A stretch of DNA of 64,000 bases from Morella rubra. Taxonomy: Eukaryota; Streptophyta; Magnoliopsida; Fagales; Myricaceae. The translations under genes were made by a program, and so were the position numbers. Location: contig CM025855.1 of NCBI GenBank assembly GCA_003952965.2, positions 27,154,120 to 27,218,119 on the forward strand, given 5' to 3'. This document shows positions 1 through 10,718 of this stretch, piece after piece; positions within the stretch are counted from its first letter, which is position 1; every line of letters starts with the position of its first letter. The notes beneath the pieces were generated by a model. It searched no databases, was not told where the DNA came from, and saw nothing but the letters and a program-made list of their open reading frames with translations.

Positions 1-281
1 TGATTGGTAAGTCTTTATCTATAACACTTATTTATTCAATGGGTGAACCATTTTTTAAGCACTACTTCTCGCACCAATTGAAACGTTGCAACCCAATGCG
101 ACCATTTCGATCAATGGAATCGTTCTGACGTTGCTTTGGACAATCCACTTTTGCCTTCACATTGGTATTTGAAATTGAGTAATTAGCCCCAGTACTTAAA
201 GAAAAAGGAAGGAAAAAAAAAAAAAAAAAGGGGAAGTGGATTAAGCAAGCCACGTGAATCCTTTCATCATGGAAAATCTGT

Positions 282-482
282 CATTTGTTTAGCTGCGAAT
301 GTAAGAAGTAGGAGAACCTAGCCTGCAGGAGGGCATCGAAAAAGTCCAAACAGAGGGATTGTTTGTTTATATTTATATTTATATTATATATAAATTGAGC
401 TGACCCTTTCTTTGCCATTTGTTTTGCTGTGGAAGCATGTAGTAAGAACCTCGCCTGCAGGAGGGCATGAAAAAGTCCAACC
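282..482. repeat. Pair of ~68-bp direct repeats in GLP flank
   Basis: A segment starting CATTTGTTT at 282-350 is repeated imperfectly at 416-482. Both copies contain CTGCAGGAGGGCAT followed by GAAAAAGTCCAA. About 65 bp of A/T-rich TTTATA repeats separate them. The pair recurs in unit 2 (about 29699-29882) and unit 3 (about 58602-58799). It lies upstream of GLP-D of the preceding unit and downstream of GLP-A. No function is evident. Confidence 0.7.
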
Positions 483-1175
483 AAAAGCTATATAGATATC
501 GTTTAGCCCTGAAAGAATTATATATCTTATAGGGCAAGTAGTCCTTAGATACTAATTCGTTCGTACAAAGAGATATGTGATAAGATCATTGGACTTAGGT
601 TGCCGGTAGAATTTATATTAAAATATTCGTGGACATATATAAAGTTAGTTACATGTTACATTGAATTGATATAAAGTTATGACCATGTTACATTAAAATA
701 TTCGAAGAAACCCACTTGAGCGCCCAATCCGAACAATGCCATTTCTGGGTCTTTGTTTCATTTGAATTGATGTGTCATATGTGAGTAGCTTCTTTATACT
801 AGGCAATGATGTTGGACTTTTGCAATAACCCTAGCTTGTTTGGAATTCACTCTCTTTTCTTTCTTGATTGTAGAAGAAGAGGCATGAGTAGTTACAAGTG
901 ATATCTCAAACTTTAATTCAAAGATTCTAAATTCAGTTAGTTTTAATCGTGTAAGTTGCTCCACCTCTGTTACCACGCTATGAAAAATAAAAGAAGAAAA
1001 AGATATGATAAATATAGGAAAAAACAAAAGAAGATATGATAAGCAGCCACTTTATTTTATTATAAGAATTGCGACGATGTTACAAGGGAATCCTAGGAAA
1101 CCTCAAATCATTATTTGCAACATCTAATGATTCACCGTGGCTATTGCATCTGTATCATTAATTATTTAGCTTCCA
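483..1175. other. Intergenic DNA downstream of GLP-A (3' flank)
   Basis: A/T-rich sequence with no convincing reading frame. The minus-strand reading downstream of the GLP-A stop includes AATAAA-like signals around 1040-1065, fitting the GLP-A 3' end. The unit 2 and unit 3 equivalents (29884-30575 and 58801-59491) are nearly identical. Confidence 0.5.
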
Positions 1176-2030
1176 TCATTTGAACTGCTGCTCGAGATAG
1201 TTAATCACATTCTTGTCTACTTGGAAGGCTTTGGTCAAAACATCGGGATTGATGGGAGGATTAGATCCAAATACTGCGTCTGCTATGGTGATCAGCCCAG
1301 GATTATGGCTGCTAAAACCTGCAAATGCGACTGCATTGGTCTTTCCCACATTAAACTGGAAGTGAATGTGACCAATTGGAAACACAAAGACATCTCCCTT
1401 ATTCAGAACTTTGGTGAAGAGACGGTTATCTGGGTCAGATGTGACAAAGCCCACATACAGAGTACCCTCAGCGACCATTGTAATCTCAGTGCCAAGAGGG
1501 TGGAGATGGGGAGGATTTACTCCATATGGGGCAATGTCAACGCGAGCAAAGGATATGCCTAGTGTGTTGAGGCCTGGTAATAAGTCAACATTCACACGAG
1601 TCACATTGGATCCGAGTCGGTTTGCAGTGTTTCCGGGAATCTGGAGCCCCGAGAAGAAGAAGTCATCGGCTGTGACAATTTTTGGGTCCTTGCAGAACTT
1701 TCCATTCACAAACACTGCAAGCAGGAAAAACAGTTTGTAACCATCACTGATAATGTTTCCCGTAATTGGAAGCACGTGAAGCAGAAAACTAGAAGGCACA
1801 ATATAAAAAAGAAACCTAAAAAATAAATCATTTTAACATGTGAACTCCCAAGAGAAACAATCCACATGCTGCACACGATACCAAAAAGTAGTGTACATAC
1901 CAGCAGAAGTGGAACTGTTGATTGCTACACAGAAGTCTTGCAGGGGACTGGGGTCCGAGGCCGAGGCAAGGGAGCAGGTCAAAGCAAACAGGAGCACAGT
2001 TACGAGGCACATAGGAACACCTTTCTCCAT
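1176..2030 (-). CDS. Germin-like protein A, unit 1 (intact, 222 aa, two exons)
   Basis: Predicted secreted cupin (germin-like protein, subfamily 1) of the cell wall or apoplast. Family members are homo-oligomeric Mn-binding glycoproteins, some with superoxide dismutase activity; oxalate oxidase activity is not assumed here. Exon 1 is 1901-2030 and exon 2 is 1176-1714, joined at a phase 1 GTATGT..GCAG intron. Residues 1-24 form a signal peptide ending ASA before [10 protein letters not shown]34 and C51 match the conserved germin disulfide. Germin box 1 holds metal ligands H113, H115 and E120, and box 2 holds H161. N38 and N80 are N-glycosylation sequons. The length is normal for the family. 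The neighbour is divergent pseudogene GLP-B. This is one of two intact GLPs in the window. Family assignment is firm; enzyme activity is unknown. Confidence 0.95.
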
Positions 2031-2110
2031 CTTCGAGGATTTCTCTAGTTTTTAGTAGTCTACGTATTCTTGCTTTGGTGAGGGGTGAGAAATGTGTTAC
2101 GGAAACTCGT

Positions 2111-2119
2111 CTATTTATG
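2111..2119 (-). promoter_or_regulatory. TATA box of GLP-A, unit 1
   Basis: Minus-strand CATAAATAG lies about 80 bp upstream of the GLP-A start codon. The surrounding bases (CAGTGACT..CCC..ATAAATAGAC) match the GLP-B promoter on the other strand, which supports it as a real inherited core promoter. Equivalents are at 31509-31517 and 60425-60433. Confidence 0.75.
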
Positions 2120-3282
2120 GAGGGGAGTCACTGAGCAAGTCTATGTTTCCCCTTGCACGCAAGATGATAAGAGTTTGCACGTAATCAGTCTTCAACCACT
2201 AGTAAATGCAAACAAATTCGATCTGTTCAAATGATGGAATAGTGCACTTCTAATGCCTTGAACATTGAAATGCCTGAAGGCTGAAGCGCCCATGTAAGTC
2301 CGCAGACGAAGCAAAAGATTTGCCAAGGCTGCAAGGCAATTGCAAAAAGTCCAACATATATCGGTAGGTAGTCTTCATTTCCTTGGAGAAGTGCCAAAGA
2401 AGTGCCATTTGCCTCGTTGATCCTTACTTCCCCTTTACCTTTTGGTAGTAGATGAAAGATAGGATGAAACTTTTAGAAATAAGATTTTCCTTTGAAGCAT
2501 CTGTATCTTTTCATAGGCTGAAAAGAAAAATATACAGGCTAAGACAAAGACTTTTCAACTTCTAGAACTGGGAAGACTACATCTTTTCATAGATCTGCAG
2601 AACCAAGTTGGAAAAGATCTAACATGATCGAAGACGCTCTATCTATTGTCGGTCCTTGTATCAAGATGATAAAAGTATCCATTCTAAAATACACTTCCTT
2701 AAATCTAACATTTAGGGAGTCAAATCTTAAACTTCCTCATTGGAGTTGGCCAAGTCACTGCTGGAACTCAAGATGCACAACCACACCGTATACTGCTAGA
2801 ATTAGGCCTTAAAATAGAGTCGGTATGATTTTCCAAGACTTATACAGAGCAACAACTCTGCAGCAATCTGATAAAGTTTGAATATTGACATGTCATTTAA
2901 TTAGGCACCTGATTCTATCATCCTATCGAGGTGCTACTTAGTTTCATAGCTTTAAGCTTACAATGGGCGCAGATTTCACTCGCGAGGACAGGGTCAACTT
3001 ACATGACTGCTTCAGCTATTTAAATTTGTAAGGATCGTATAAGTTTTGGATAGTCCAAATCAACATCTGAACTGCGCCTGAGCTATTCCATCAATTGAAG
3101 AATTCACATTCACTTACCCAATAAATAATCAGTCGCATTGGCTCGCATTTCAATACATGCGAGCAGTTGTGGTGAAAGGCGGGTTCACCCATTGAACTGC
3201 TCTGCTGTTAAGGTTGAAGACTTGACAATTCTAAATTTTACGGTGTAAGCCAAAAACATACACCGGTTCAGTGACTTCCCGC
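2120..3282. promoter_or_regulatory. Divergent intergenic region between GLP-A and GLP-B
   Basis: About 1.2 kb separates two head-to-head GLP genes whose proximal promoters are homologous in inverted orientation. No credible coding sequence lies inside. Unit 2 (31518-32680) and unit 3 (60434-61586) keep the same arrangement. A shared bidirectional regulatory role is inference. Confidence 0.55.
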
Positions 3283-3290
3283 TATAAATA
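3283..3290 (+). promoter_or_regulatory. TATA box of GLP-B, unit 1
   Basis: TATAAATA lies about 90 bp upstream of the GLP-B ATG, in the same context as the GLP-A TATA box. Equivalents are at 32681-32688 in unit 2 and 61587-61594 in unit 3. The promoter looks intact although the gene is not. Confidence 0.75.
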
Positions 3291-3377
3291 GACAAGTTTC
3301 CATGCAACTTTACCAAGTTCTCACCCCTCAATAAGCAAGCATACAAAGAATTCTAAAAGGTGGAGATAGCCTCAAAT

Positions 3378-4279
3378 ATGACGAGAAGTGTTCCCAAGTA
3401 CCTTGTACCTGTGGCCCTGTTGGCCTTGGCCTGCACCCTGGTCTCTACCTACGACCCTAGTCCCCTGCAAGATTTCTGTGTAGCAATCAACAGTTCCACT
3501 TCTACTGGTATGTACACTTCCATCATTATGTACTATTGGAATCGTATGCAGCATGTGGATTATTTTTCTTGGAGTTCACATGTTAAAATGATTTCTTTTT
3601 TGGCTTCTTTTTTATACTGTGCCCACCAGTTTTCTGCATCACATGTTTCCAATTACCGGAAACATTATGGAAGTGTTCTATTGTCCCCATTGGTGATGGT
3701 TACAAACTGTTCATTATGCCTGCAGTGTTTGTGAATGGGAAGTTCTACAAGGACCCAAAAGTTGTCACAGCCAATGACTTCTTCTTCTCGGGGCTCTAAA
3801 TTCCCGGAAACATCGCAAACTGACTCGGAACCAACGTGACTCATGTGAATGTGGACAAATTATCAGGCCTCAACACACTAGGCATATCCTTGGCTCGCAT
3901 TGACTTTGCCTCATATGGACTAAATCCTCCCCATACCCACCCTCGTGGCATTGAGATTATAGTAGTTGCAGAGGGTACTCTGTATGGAGGCTTTGTCACA
4001 TCCAACACAGATAACCGCCTCTTCGCCAAAGTTCTAAATAAGGGAGACGTCTTTGTGTTCCCAGTTGGTCTTATTCACTTCCAGTTGAATATGGGAAAGA
4101 CAAATGCAGTCGCCTTTGCAAGTCTCAGCAGCCAGAGTCCTAGGGTGATCACCATAGCCAATGCAGTCTTTGGATCTAATCCTCTCATCAATCCCGATGT
4201 TCTGACCAAAGCATTCCAAGTGGATGAGAATGTGGTTAACTATCTTCAAAAACAATTCTGGTCGGACAACAACAATTAA
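3378..4279 (+). pseudogene. Germin-like protein B, unit 1 (two nonsense codons)
   Basis: Exon 1 is 3378-3507, starting at ATG 3378 with a signal peptide and [11 protein letters not shown]. Exon 2 is 3726-4279. The donor GTATGT and acceptor TGCAG are preserved. The frame is broken by TAA at 3797-3799 (where GLP-A has Q68) and TGA at 3821-3823 (where GLP-A has R76). Both fit single C-to-T changes. After the stops the frame is open to the end and keeps both germin boxes (HTHPRGIE and the box 2 [11 protein letters not shown]). The C-terminus is longer than GLP-A, ending WSDNNN. As it stands it would give only a short secreted peptide of about 67 residues. Units 2 and 3 share both stops. Confidence 0.93.
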
Positions 4280-4680
4280 GGAAATAAAAGCAATAACTAC
4301 ATTCATTGAATGGTTCAGATGAACTATTCTATGTTGTTGTAACGTCTAGCAGTAATCAGAATTAAATAAAATGTTCGCTCATGTTCCGAGCTGGTAGAGC
4401 AACTAAACGATTAAAATTAATTAAATTTCAAATCAGTGATACATATTGCCTTTAACTCCTCTTCCTTACAGACCAATCACATACACAAAATAGATTGATA
4501 CCAACTGATGATGTCAGAAAAATCCGACCCAATTGATGTTGTGCTTTTCCCAACTAGGTGGGAAGAAAATTTCATATCCATCGCTAACAAGTAGTAAAAG
4601 GAAGTGCAGACAAAGAAAACAGTAGAAGGAAGAACAGTAGATTCAAACGACGCAAGCTACAAAAAGTCCAAGATCAGTAG
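4280..4680. other. 3' flank of GLP-B
   Basis: A/T-rich sequence with AATAAA-type signals near 4282 and 4364, which fit a GLP-B polyadenylation region. No gene is seen. The last five bases (AGTAG, 4676-4680) are the left target-site duplication of the next element. Confidence 0.5.
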
Positions 4681-5055
4681 TGATGGGCCATAATATGACT
4701 GGCCCAGCCCATCCGAAAGATCGGAGCCCATCTGCAGTCTCGTCCAAGGCAACAAGCGCATTCTAGGCCCTCAACCCACATAAGTGTAAGTTAATCTCTC
4801 CATGACTCCAGAAAAGATAATAATCTAAGAGGCTTCAGGACTCTAGGTAAGATAAGGAGTCCTAAAGCTCATACCATTAAACTCTCTTTGGGACTCTAGC
4901 ACCCCCCTTATATCATGTTTTAATCGCTCTTCTAATACTTAATTCTTCTTGAGATCTGATTTAGGCATCAGAGCTTCCACGCCCGACGTTGCCCCTCTCT
5001 TTGCCCCTTTTCAGGTCAGATCAGCTCCGACTATTGGTGATTTTTGGCATCATCA
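4681..5055 (+). repeat. Left LTR of the minisatellite LTR element, unit 1
   Basis: 375 bp from TGATGGGCC to GGCATCATCA, with canonical TG..CA ends. It pairs with 8802-9061. The unit 3 copy keeps a TATAAATAG box (63071-63080) that small rearrangements have removed here. Confidence 0.85.
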
Positions 5056-5075
5056 GTTGGCGCCATCTGTGGGAA
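5056..5075 (+). promoter_or_regulatory. Primer-binding-site-like sequence
   Basis: GTTGGCGCCATCTGTGGGAA directly follows the LTR end. TGGCGCC-type primer sites are common in plant Gypsy elements. The equivalent in unit 2 starts at 34476. In unit 3 it starts at 63249 but is cut short by a deletion. Confidence 0.7.
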
Positions 5076-6722
5076 TTCTCGAAAAAAGGCCTCCTCCAAA
5101 CAATGCACGCTCACTACAGCTTCTTCCAGCCATCTCCCATGCATCCCTTGTTACCATCGTTATCTAGGAACATGTTGGTAGAGAATTCAGGACATCCTTT
5201 TGAGATTATCTTCTTAGGGAAGATGTTCTTTGTTTTTGGTTTTGATGCATCGCCAGTAGAGGATTCCTATCATCTTTATGACTAATTTGGATTTTCTTCT
5301 GATATATCATAGATCGCTTGCAGGGAAGATTTTATACGCTATAGATTAACGTTTCATGCATACGTTTTTAATCTTTCTCAGGGGGGATTTCTTCGTTAAA
5401 GAATAGGATCTTATTCGATATAGTGGTGCTTGTTTTCTCACAGTATTGCGTGTCGTTGGGGAAATTGATTTCAGGTGGTAGCAGTATAGGGCTTTCATTT
5501 GTGGACGATAATCTTTCTTTTCTTATAATATTTTGTTGGAATTATTCCTTCTTATATATAATTTAAATCTGCACCTAATCGCTGTTACGCAACATGTGGA
5601 CTTTCTTAAAGATTCCTACTTGTCAATCGTCTGCATATTCTATACTTCTATTCCTTATTTGAAATTTGAATTGATATGTGCATAATAATCTTGGATTTCG
5701 TACTTGATCATTTTCTTATTTCCTGTTTATAGCGAGACACGAATATTCCCTCCCTTGAACGGTGTCTACAGATATAGACACAGCACATCTTATTTGCTTT
5801 CTTGTTGTTGCAACATTATGCGGTTAAAGCTTCATTATTAAACTTCAGCCAACATTTGAGCTTTGTGCTTCGATATCATAAGATGTTAAAAAGTTTGAAT
5901 TTTCATTAAAAATAGAGTGACTAAATCGATTTTCTCGTAATATGGCTGAATATTTTGTAAAAAGAACATCTTTATTTTCTTAGGATTGTGGTATTTGTCG
6001 GTAAGGAAATTTTCTTATACCTTTCCAATTCTAGATTAATTAATGTGCACATTTATGCCAATCTTTCAACGCAGGGAAGTGCAATCTTTGAATGAAAAGC
6101 AAAATTTAAAATCTCCTTGATCAAAAAAAAATTCTTGTTATAGGTTGGTAAGTAACAACTTCTCAATTCTAAATTTTTGGTGCTTGGCACGGGAAAGTTG
6201 CTATTTGCTTTGCAGGTATCAGCATAATATTGGAGATAACTCTAAAAAAATCTTAGCTAAGCGGTAACTCTCAACTTGTTTTGTTTAATAAAGATAGAAC
6301 ACATGATTAGGTATGACTATTATCCTGTTGTACTTGATAAAGATAAAATTCTTTTGAATTCAAATATTTAATTGAAGTATTGTAATTCTATTCTACGCTA
6401 AGGTTTCTTTTTTTTCTGAAAGTTATAGCGAAGGGACACATCATTACGCCAAGTCAAACAGTTTATTCGGTGGAAATTTTTAGTGATCTACATTCACTCC
6501 AACTCTATGCGAAGCAATGAATCTAGATATAACAAGTTTGAAGTCAAACATGCAAGAAGAACTCTTTGTGGGAATTGAGCAAGACTTGCACAGATTTAAT
6601 TTATTGGCCTATTGATAATATCTCTTTATCTAACCAATAATTTCGTTTTATCTTAACATATAATCTTGTTTTATCTTATCTAATATAACAACCTTTTAGT
6701 TGTATCTTATGATCTAATAATT
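5076..6722. other. Interior of the LTR element without recognisable genes
   Basis: 1.6 kb of A/T-rich sequence between the primer site and the minisatellites. Short frames occur near the left end but none resembles a retrotransposon protein and none continues. I see no other feature. The unit 2 equivalent is 34496-36135. Confidence 0.5.
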
Positions 6723-8480
6723 CAGGCACCTAGTCGTTCTCTACAAAGGGCCAAAGGCCCCATTAAGTGCTAGTGTCACAGGCACCTCTACCCTAACAAA
6801 GTGGTCTCAACTCAACCACCATGCCACGGGCTCCCCTATACCAACAAAGTGGTCTCAACTCAACCGTTGTGCCAAGGGCACCTCTACACCAACAAGTGGT
6901 CTCAACTCAACCATTGTGCCAGCACCTCTACACCAACAAAGTGAGTACCCCCGTGATAGGAACAACCCCGCAGGACTGGTCTAACTCACCCATGCCACAA
7001 GCACCCACTGGTCTCAACGACCCCTGGTCTCGGCGACCCTAGTGAGTACCCCGTGACGGGAACACCCCCGCACGGCTAGTCTAACTCACCCATGCCACAA
7101 GCACCCCTGGTCTCGGCGACTTTAGTGAGTACCCCCATGATGGGAACACCCCCGCACAGCTGGTCTAACTCACCCGTGCCACAGGCACCACCTGGTCTCA
7201 GCTACCTCTAGTCTCAACGACCCTTGTGAGAACCCGAATGACGGGAACACCCCCGAACGGCTGGTTTAAATCACCCGTGCCACAGGCACCCCCCGGTCTC
7301 CGAGACCCTAGTGAGTACCCCCGTGACAGGAACACCTCCGCACAACTGGTCTAACTCACCCACGCCATAGTCACTCATAATGTTATAATGTCGTGCGCAC
7401 CCTAATGTTACAATGCCTTGAGCACCCCTACTGTTATAGTGTCGTGAGCACCCCTAATGTTACAATGCCAAGCGCACCATTAATGATACAATGCCAAGGG
7501 CACCATGAAGTTACAGTGCCAAGAGCACCTTTAATGTTACAGTGCCAAGAGCACCTTTAATGATACAGTGCCAAGAGCACCATGAAGTTACAGTGCCAAG
7601 AGCACCCTTAATGTTATAGTGCCAAGAGCACCATGATGTTACAAGAGAACCTTTAATGATACAATGACAAGGGCACCCCTTGGTCTCAGCGGCCCTGGTG
7701 AGCACCCCAGTGACGGGAACGCCAGTACGGCCGATCTAACTCACCCACGCCACAGGCACTCCTAATGTTACAGTGCTATGAGCACCCTTACTATTACAGG
7801 GTCATGAGTATCCTTAATGTTACAATGCCAAGAGCACCATGAAGCGACAATGCAAAGAGTACTCTTAATGTTATAGTATCAAGAGCACCATGAAGCAATA
7901 GTGCCAAGAGCACCTTTAATGGTACAATGCCAAAGGCACCCCTTGGTCTCAGTGGCCCTAGTGAGCACCCCCTGACGGGAGCATCCCGTATGACTGGTCT
8001 AACTCACCTGTGCCACAGGCACCCCTACATCAGCAACTTGGCCTCAACGACCTGTGCCACGAACACCCTTACATCAGCAAATTTGCCTCAACAGCCTGTG
8101 CCATGGCACCCCTACGTCAGCAACTTGGCCTCAGTGACCTGTGCCACGGGCACCCCTACATTAGCAAATTGGCCTCAGCAGCCTGTGCCATGGCACCCTA
8201 CATCAGCGAATTGGCCTCAGCGACCTATGCTTGCGCCAACAATTTGGTCTTAGAGACCTATGCCCCAACGCCAACAAATTATTGCTCTCACAAGGCGAAG
8301 AACATCACTACACCAGAGAACATGTGTAATTCGCCACACCAAGGACACCTCCACACCAGAGGATTGATGTGACTCGACAATGCCAAGGGCACCTCCACAC
8401 CAAAAGACTGGTATAACTCCACAGTACCAAGAGACATCCCTACACCAGAGGATTGGTCTTACTCAACACTACCGTGAACA
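6723..8480. repeat. Composite minisatellite block, unit 1
   Basis: Several tandem families share CCA(C/A)(G/A)GGCACC-like cores. At 6780-6945 there are ~45-bp units with CAACAAAGTGGTCTCAACTC. At 6945-7370 there are ~85-bp units with GTGAGTACCCCCGTGACGGG and CTGGTCTAACTCACCC. At 7376-7930 there are ~24-bp units like AATGTTACAGTGCCAAGAGC. At 8005-8260 there are ~44-bp units with TGTGCCA..GGCACCCCTAC and AGCAAATTGGCCTCAGC. Others at 8350-8480 contain ACACCA(G/A)A(G/A)GA. The units are degenerate and C/A-rich on the plus strand. The open frames through them are by-products of repeat periodicity. Confidence 0.85.
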
Positions 8481-8801
8481 ACAAATGAAGACTAGAATGA
8501 CCCCTGCTCGAGATGACAAGGTCTCACTAGGCTCAACGAAAATAATACAAGACCCAGCACAATGAAGGCGCCCGTGAACAAAGCACATCTTGGTACCTAC
8601 AGCAACCCAGGAGCGCCCATGAACCCACAAACTCCAGAAACATCGACAAAGGCAGACGAGATCCACACCTCAAAATTTGAAACCCATGATTCGAGGCCCC
8701 CTTCATATTTCGGGCCGCCACCGCGGAACTGTAAGGCAGTCTAACAACAACTAGTCTAAAAAACCCCGGTTGATCCAATCATATTTGAAGGGAGGAACAA
8801 C

Positions 8802-9061
8802 TAATGGGCCATAATATGACTGCCCAACCCATCAGAAAGACAGGAGCCCATCTGCAGTCCCGTCCAAGGCCAAAGGTGCATTCTAGGCTCTCAACCCACA
8901 TAAGTGTAAGTTAATCTCTCCAGGAAAAATAAGGATCAAAGAGGCTTCAGGACTCTAGGTAAGATAAGGAGTCATGAAGCCCAGGGACTCTAAGTAAATA
9001 GCAGGTACTCCCTTCAGGTGAGATCTCTTAGGCATCGGAGGAAAGGTCAATTGCATCATCA
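8802..9061 (+). repeat. Right LTR of the minisatellite LTR element, unit 1 (internally deleted)
   Basis: 260 bp matching the left LTR but missing several internal pieces. The unit 2 right LTR (38174-38572, 399 bp) is complete, so the deletions arose in unit 1 or its assembly. The first dinucleotide is TA instead of TG in both units. Confidence 0.82.
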
Positions 9062-9066
9062 AGTAG

Positions 9067-10150
9067 GTTATCTTCATTTAGCTACAAAAATACAATCTTG
9101 CTGCGTTCACTCTCTCAGGCCAATACAGATTTGATCAAAGAAGCACGTGGAAAATTGGGATATTCGTTTGGTGTTTTAACTTTTCGTTCAGCTGCACTTC
9201 ACCGTCTAGCCTTCTTCGAAGCATTTGGCAAGTTGTCTCTTTGATTTCTTTGTTTCAACGATGGATGAGAGATTCAGCAAAATTTACTTACGCTTATGCA
9301 CCTATGTCAACCCTAATTTGGTGGGGCAATATTTGTCCCCATTAGAACGGTATTTTCTGTCCAAACTCTTTTTGTTCTTCTCTATACACAGTGGCTTGGG
9401 TGTAGACCTTGAGCGAAGGAATCGCTTCCCAAGCAGTCAGCCATAAGCCCTCCTCAAACTGGAAATCTTGGCACTCAATCACAAGCATCAATCAAATCTT
9501 TGAGAAACTACTGATGATTTTACTTTTGACTTATAAAAATGGTGAAGGAACAAATACAATCACTGATGTTGTCTATCGGCGTTTGTACAAATACAAAATC
9601 CCTTAGTGGCTCGAGTGAGCAGTTCTATTCACACTAATATCTACGTTTCTGCAAAAGATTCAAAGCTACTTTTCCCAGGAAGAAAGAGTTTCCCCTACTA
9701 TATTTAACAATTTGTTGATCACCATAAGCAAAGCCAGAAGTAGTGATCTCGCCAACCTTGGAAAAGCATCTCAATACTTGTGGGTTCATGATGACTGGGA
9801 AGATAACCACATACACCGTCACGAGAAAGGTTTGAAAGAATATGCCAATAGAGTCCTAGACAGGTGGAATACATGGACGTCACGAACAAGATTCCGCACT
9901 CTGTCCCGAATGCACAAGACTTACGTCTGCAACCATTGATGAAAGTTGACAGCATCGCAGTCCAAAGATAGCGAAGGAGTGCTTCGCCATAGAAGACAAA
10001 ATTTTGGCTCTCAGTTGTCTGACTCAGCCATCTCTAGCAGTGTAAGTCGATCCTTAAAGTTTTAAAATTGGGCTTTTACTCTTTTATGTTTCTGCCTGTC
10101 TGGTTTGTCGAAACATGTTGTGAAGTTTGGGAACGACCAGTTCAGCTTCA
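9067..10150. repeat. Degraded local duplicate with many short deletions (unit 1 only)
   Basis: This stretch is a second version of the segment at about 10177-11290. Retained blocks match almost perfectly, but at least ten pieces of roughly 8-80 bases are missing (for example 17-18 bases after CTTCCCA and about 80 bases after CAAACTGGA). The copy runs on into a thinned version of the Mutator-like inverted repeat at 9960-10070. Unit 2 has only one version (about 38578-39712). A real decayed duplication or an assembly artefact are both possible. Confidence 0.75.
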
Positions 10151-10718
10151 AAAATTTACTCTTTGATAACGATCAGCACCGCTTATGCACCTATGTCAAC
10201 CCTAATTTGGTGGGGCAATATTTGTCCTGTTATTTCCATTAGAACGGTATTTTCTGTCCAAACTCTTTTTGTTCTTCTCTATACACAGTGGCTTGGGTGT
10301 AGACCTTGAGCGAAGGAATCGCTTCCCAGTGCCTTTTTCTCTTTTAGCAGTCAGCCATAAGCCCTCCTCAAACTGGACTCTTTTTGGCTCTTTTCGTTTT
10401 TTCAATCTTGGCAAATCACAGTTGTAAATGAATTTCAGTCGTGCTTTGATGATTTGTTTTGGCACAAGCATCAATCAAATCTTTGAGAAACAACTGATGA
10501 TTTTACTTTTGACTTATAAAAATGGTGAAGGAACAAATACAATCACTGATGTTGTCTATCGGCGTTTGTACAAATACAAAATCCCTTAGAAGGGAAATGG
10601 CTCGAGTGAGCAGTTCTATTCACACTAATATCTACGTTTCTGTATAGTTGGAATGACAAAAGATTCAAAGCTACTTCCCGCATTCCCAGGAAGAAAGAGT
10701 TTCCCCTACTATATTTAA

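Larger units (their letters stand above)
4681..9061 (+). mobile_element. Non-autonomous LTR element with internal minisatellites, unit 1
   Basis: Direct LTRs at 4681-5055 and 8802-9061 start T(G/A)ATGGGCCATAATATGAC and end GGCATCATCA. The element is flanked by AGTAG at 4676-4680 and 9062-9066, a 5-bp target-site duplication. A primer-binding-site-like stretch (GTTGGCGCCATCTGTGGGAA) follows the left LTR at once, and a purine tract GAAGGGAGGAAC precedes the right LTR. The 3.7 kb interior has no gag, protease, reverse transcriptase or integrase that I can recognise; much of it is minisatellite. This is a large retrotransposon derivative (LARD-type). The PBS style suggests a Gypsy relative, but that is inference. 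The right LTR has lost about 115 bp relative to the left. Confidence 0.88.

Noticed and set aside
1221-1740. Long plus-strand open frames across GLP-A exon 2 (and equivalents at 30621-31139 and 59537-60056)
   Set aside because: They are antisense to a gene with clear family motifs on the minus strand, and they have no start context or similarity of their own.
3360-3380. GTG at 3360 as the start of GLP-B, 18 bases upstream of the ATG
   Set aside because: The ATG at 3378 aligns with the start of the GLP family signal peptide, and plants rarely start at GTG.
4384-4412. AGCTGGTAGAGCAAC resembling a tRNA D-arm (also inverted near 21560)
   Set aside because: No anticodon stem, T-arm or acceptor stem can be paired around it.
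7376-7930. Regular ~24-bp repeats that look superficially like a CRISPR array
   Set aside because: This is a plant nuclear sequence, the repeats are degenerate and contiguous with no unique spacers, and there are no cas genes.
8010-8372. Open frames of 108-163 codons in the minisatellites (also near 37270-37790)
   Set aside because: They follow the ~44-bp repeat period, differ between units and give low-complexity peptides.
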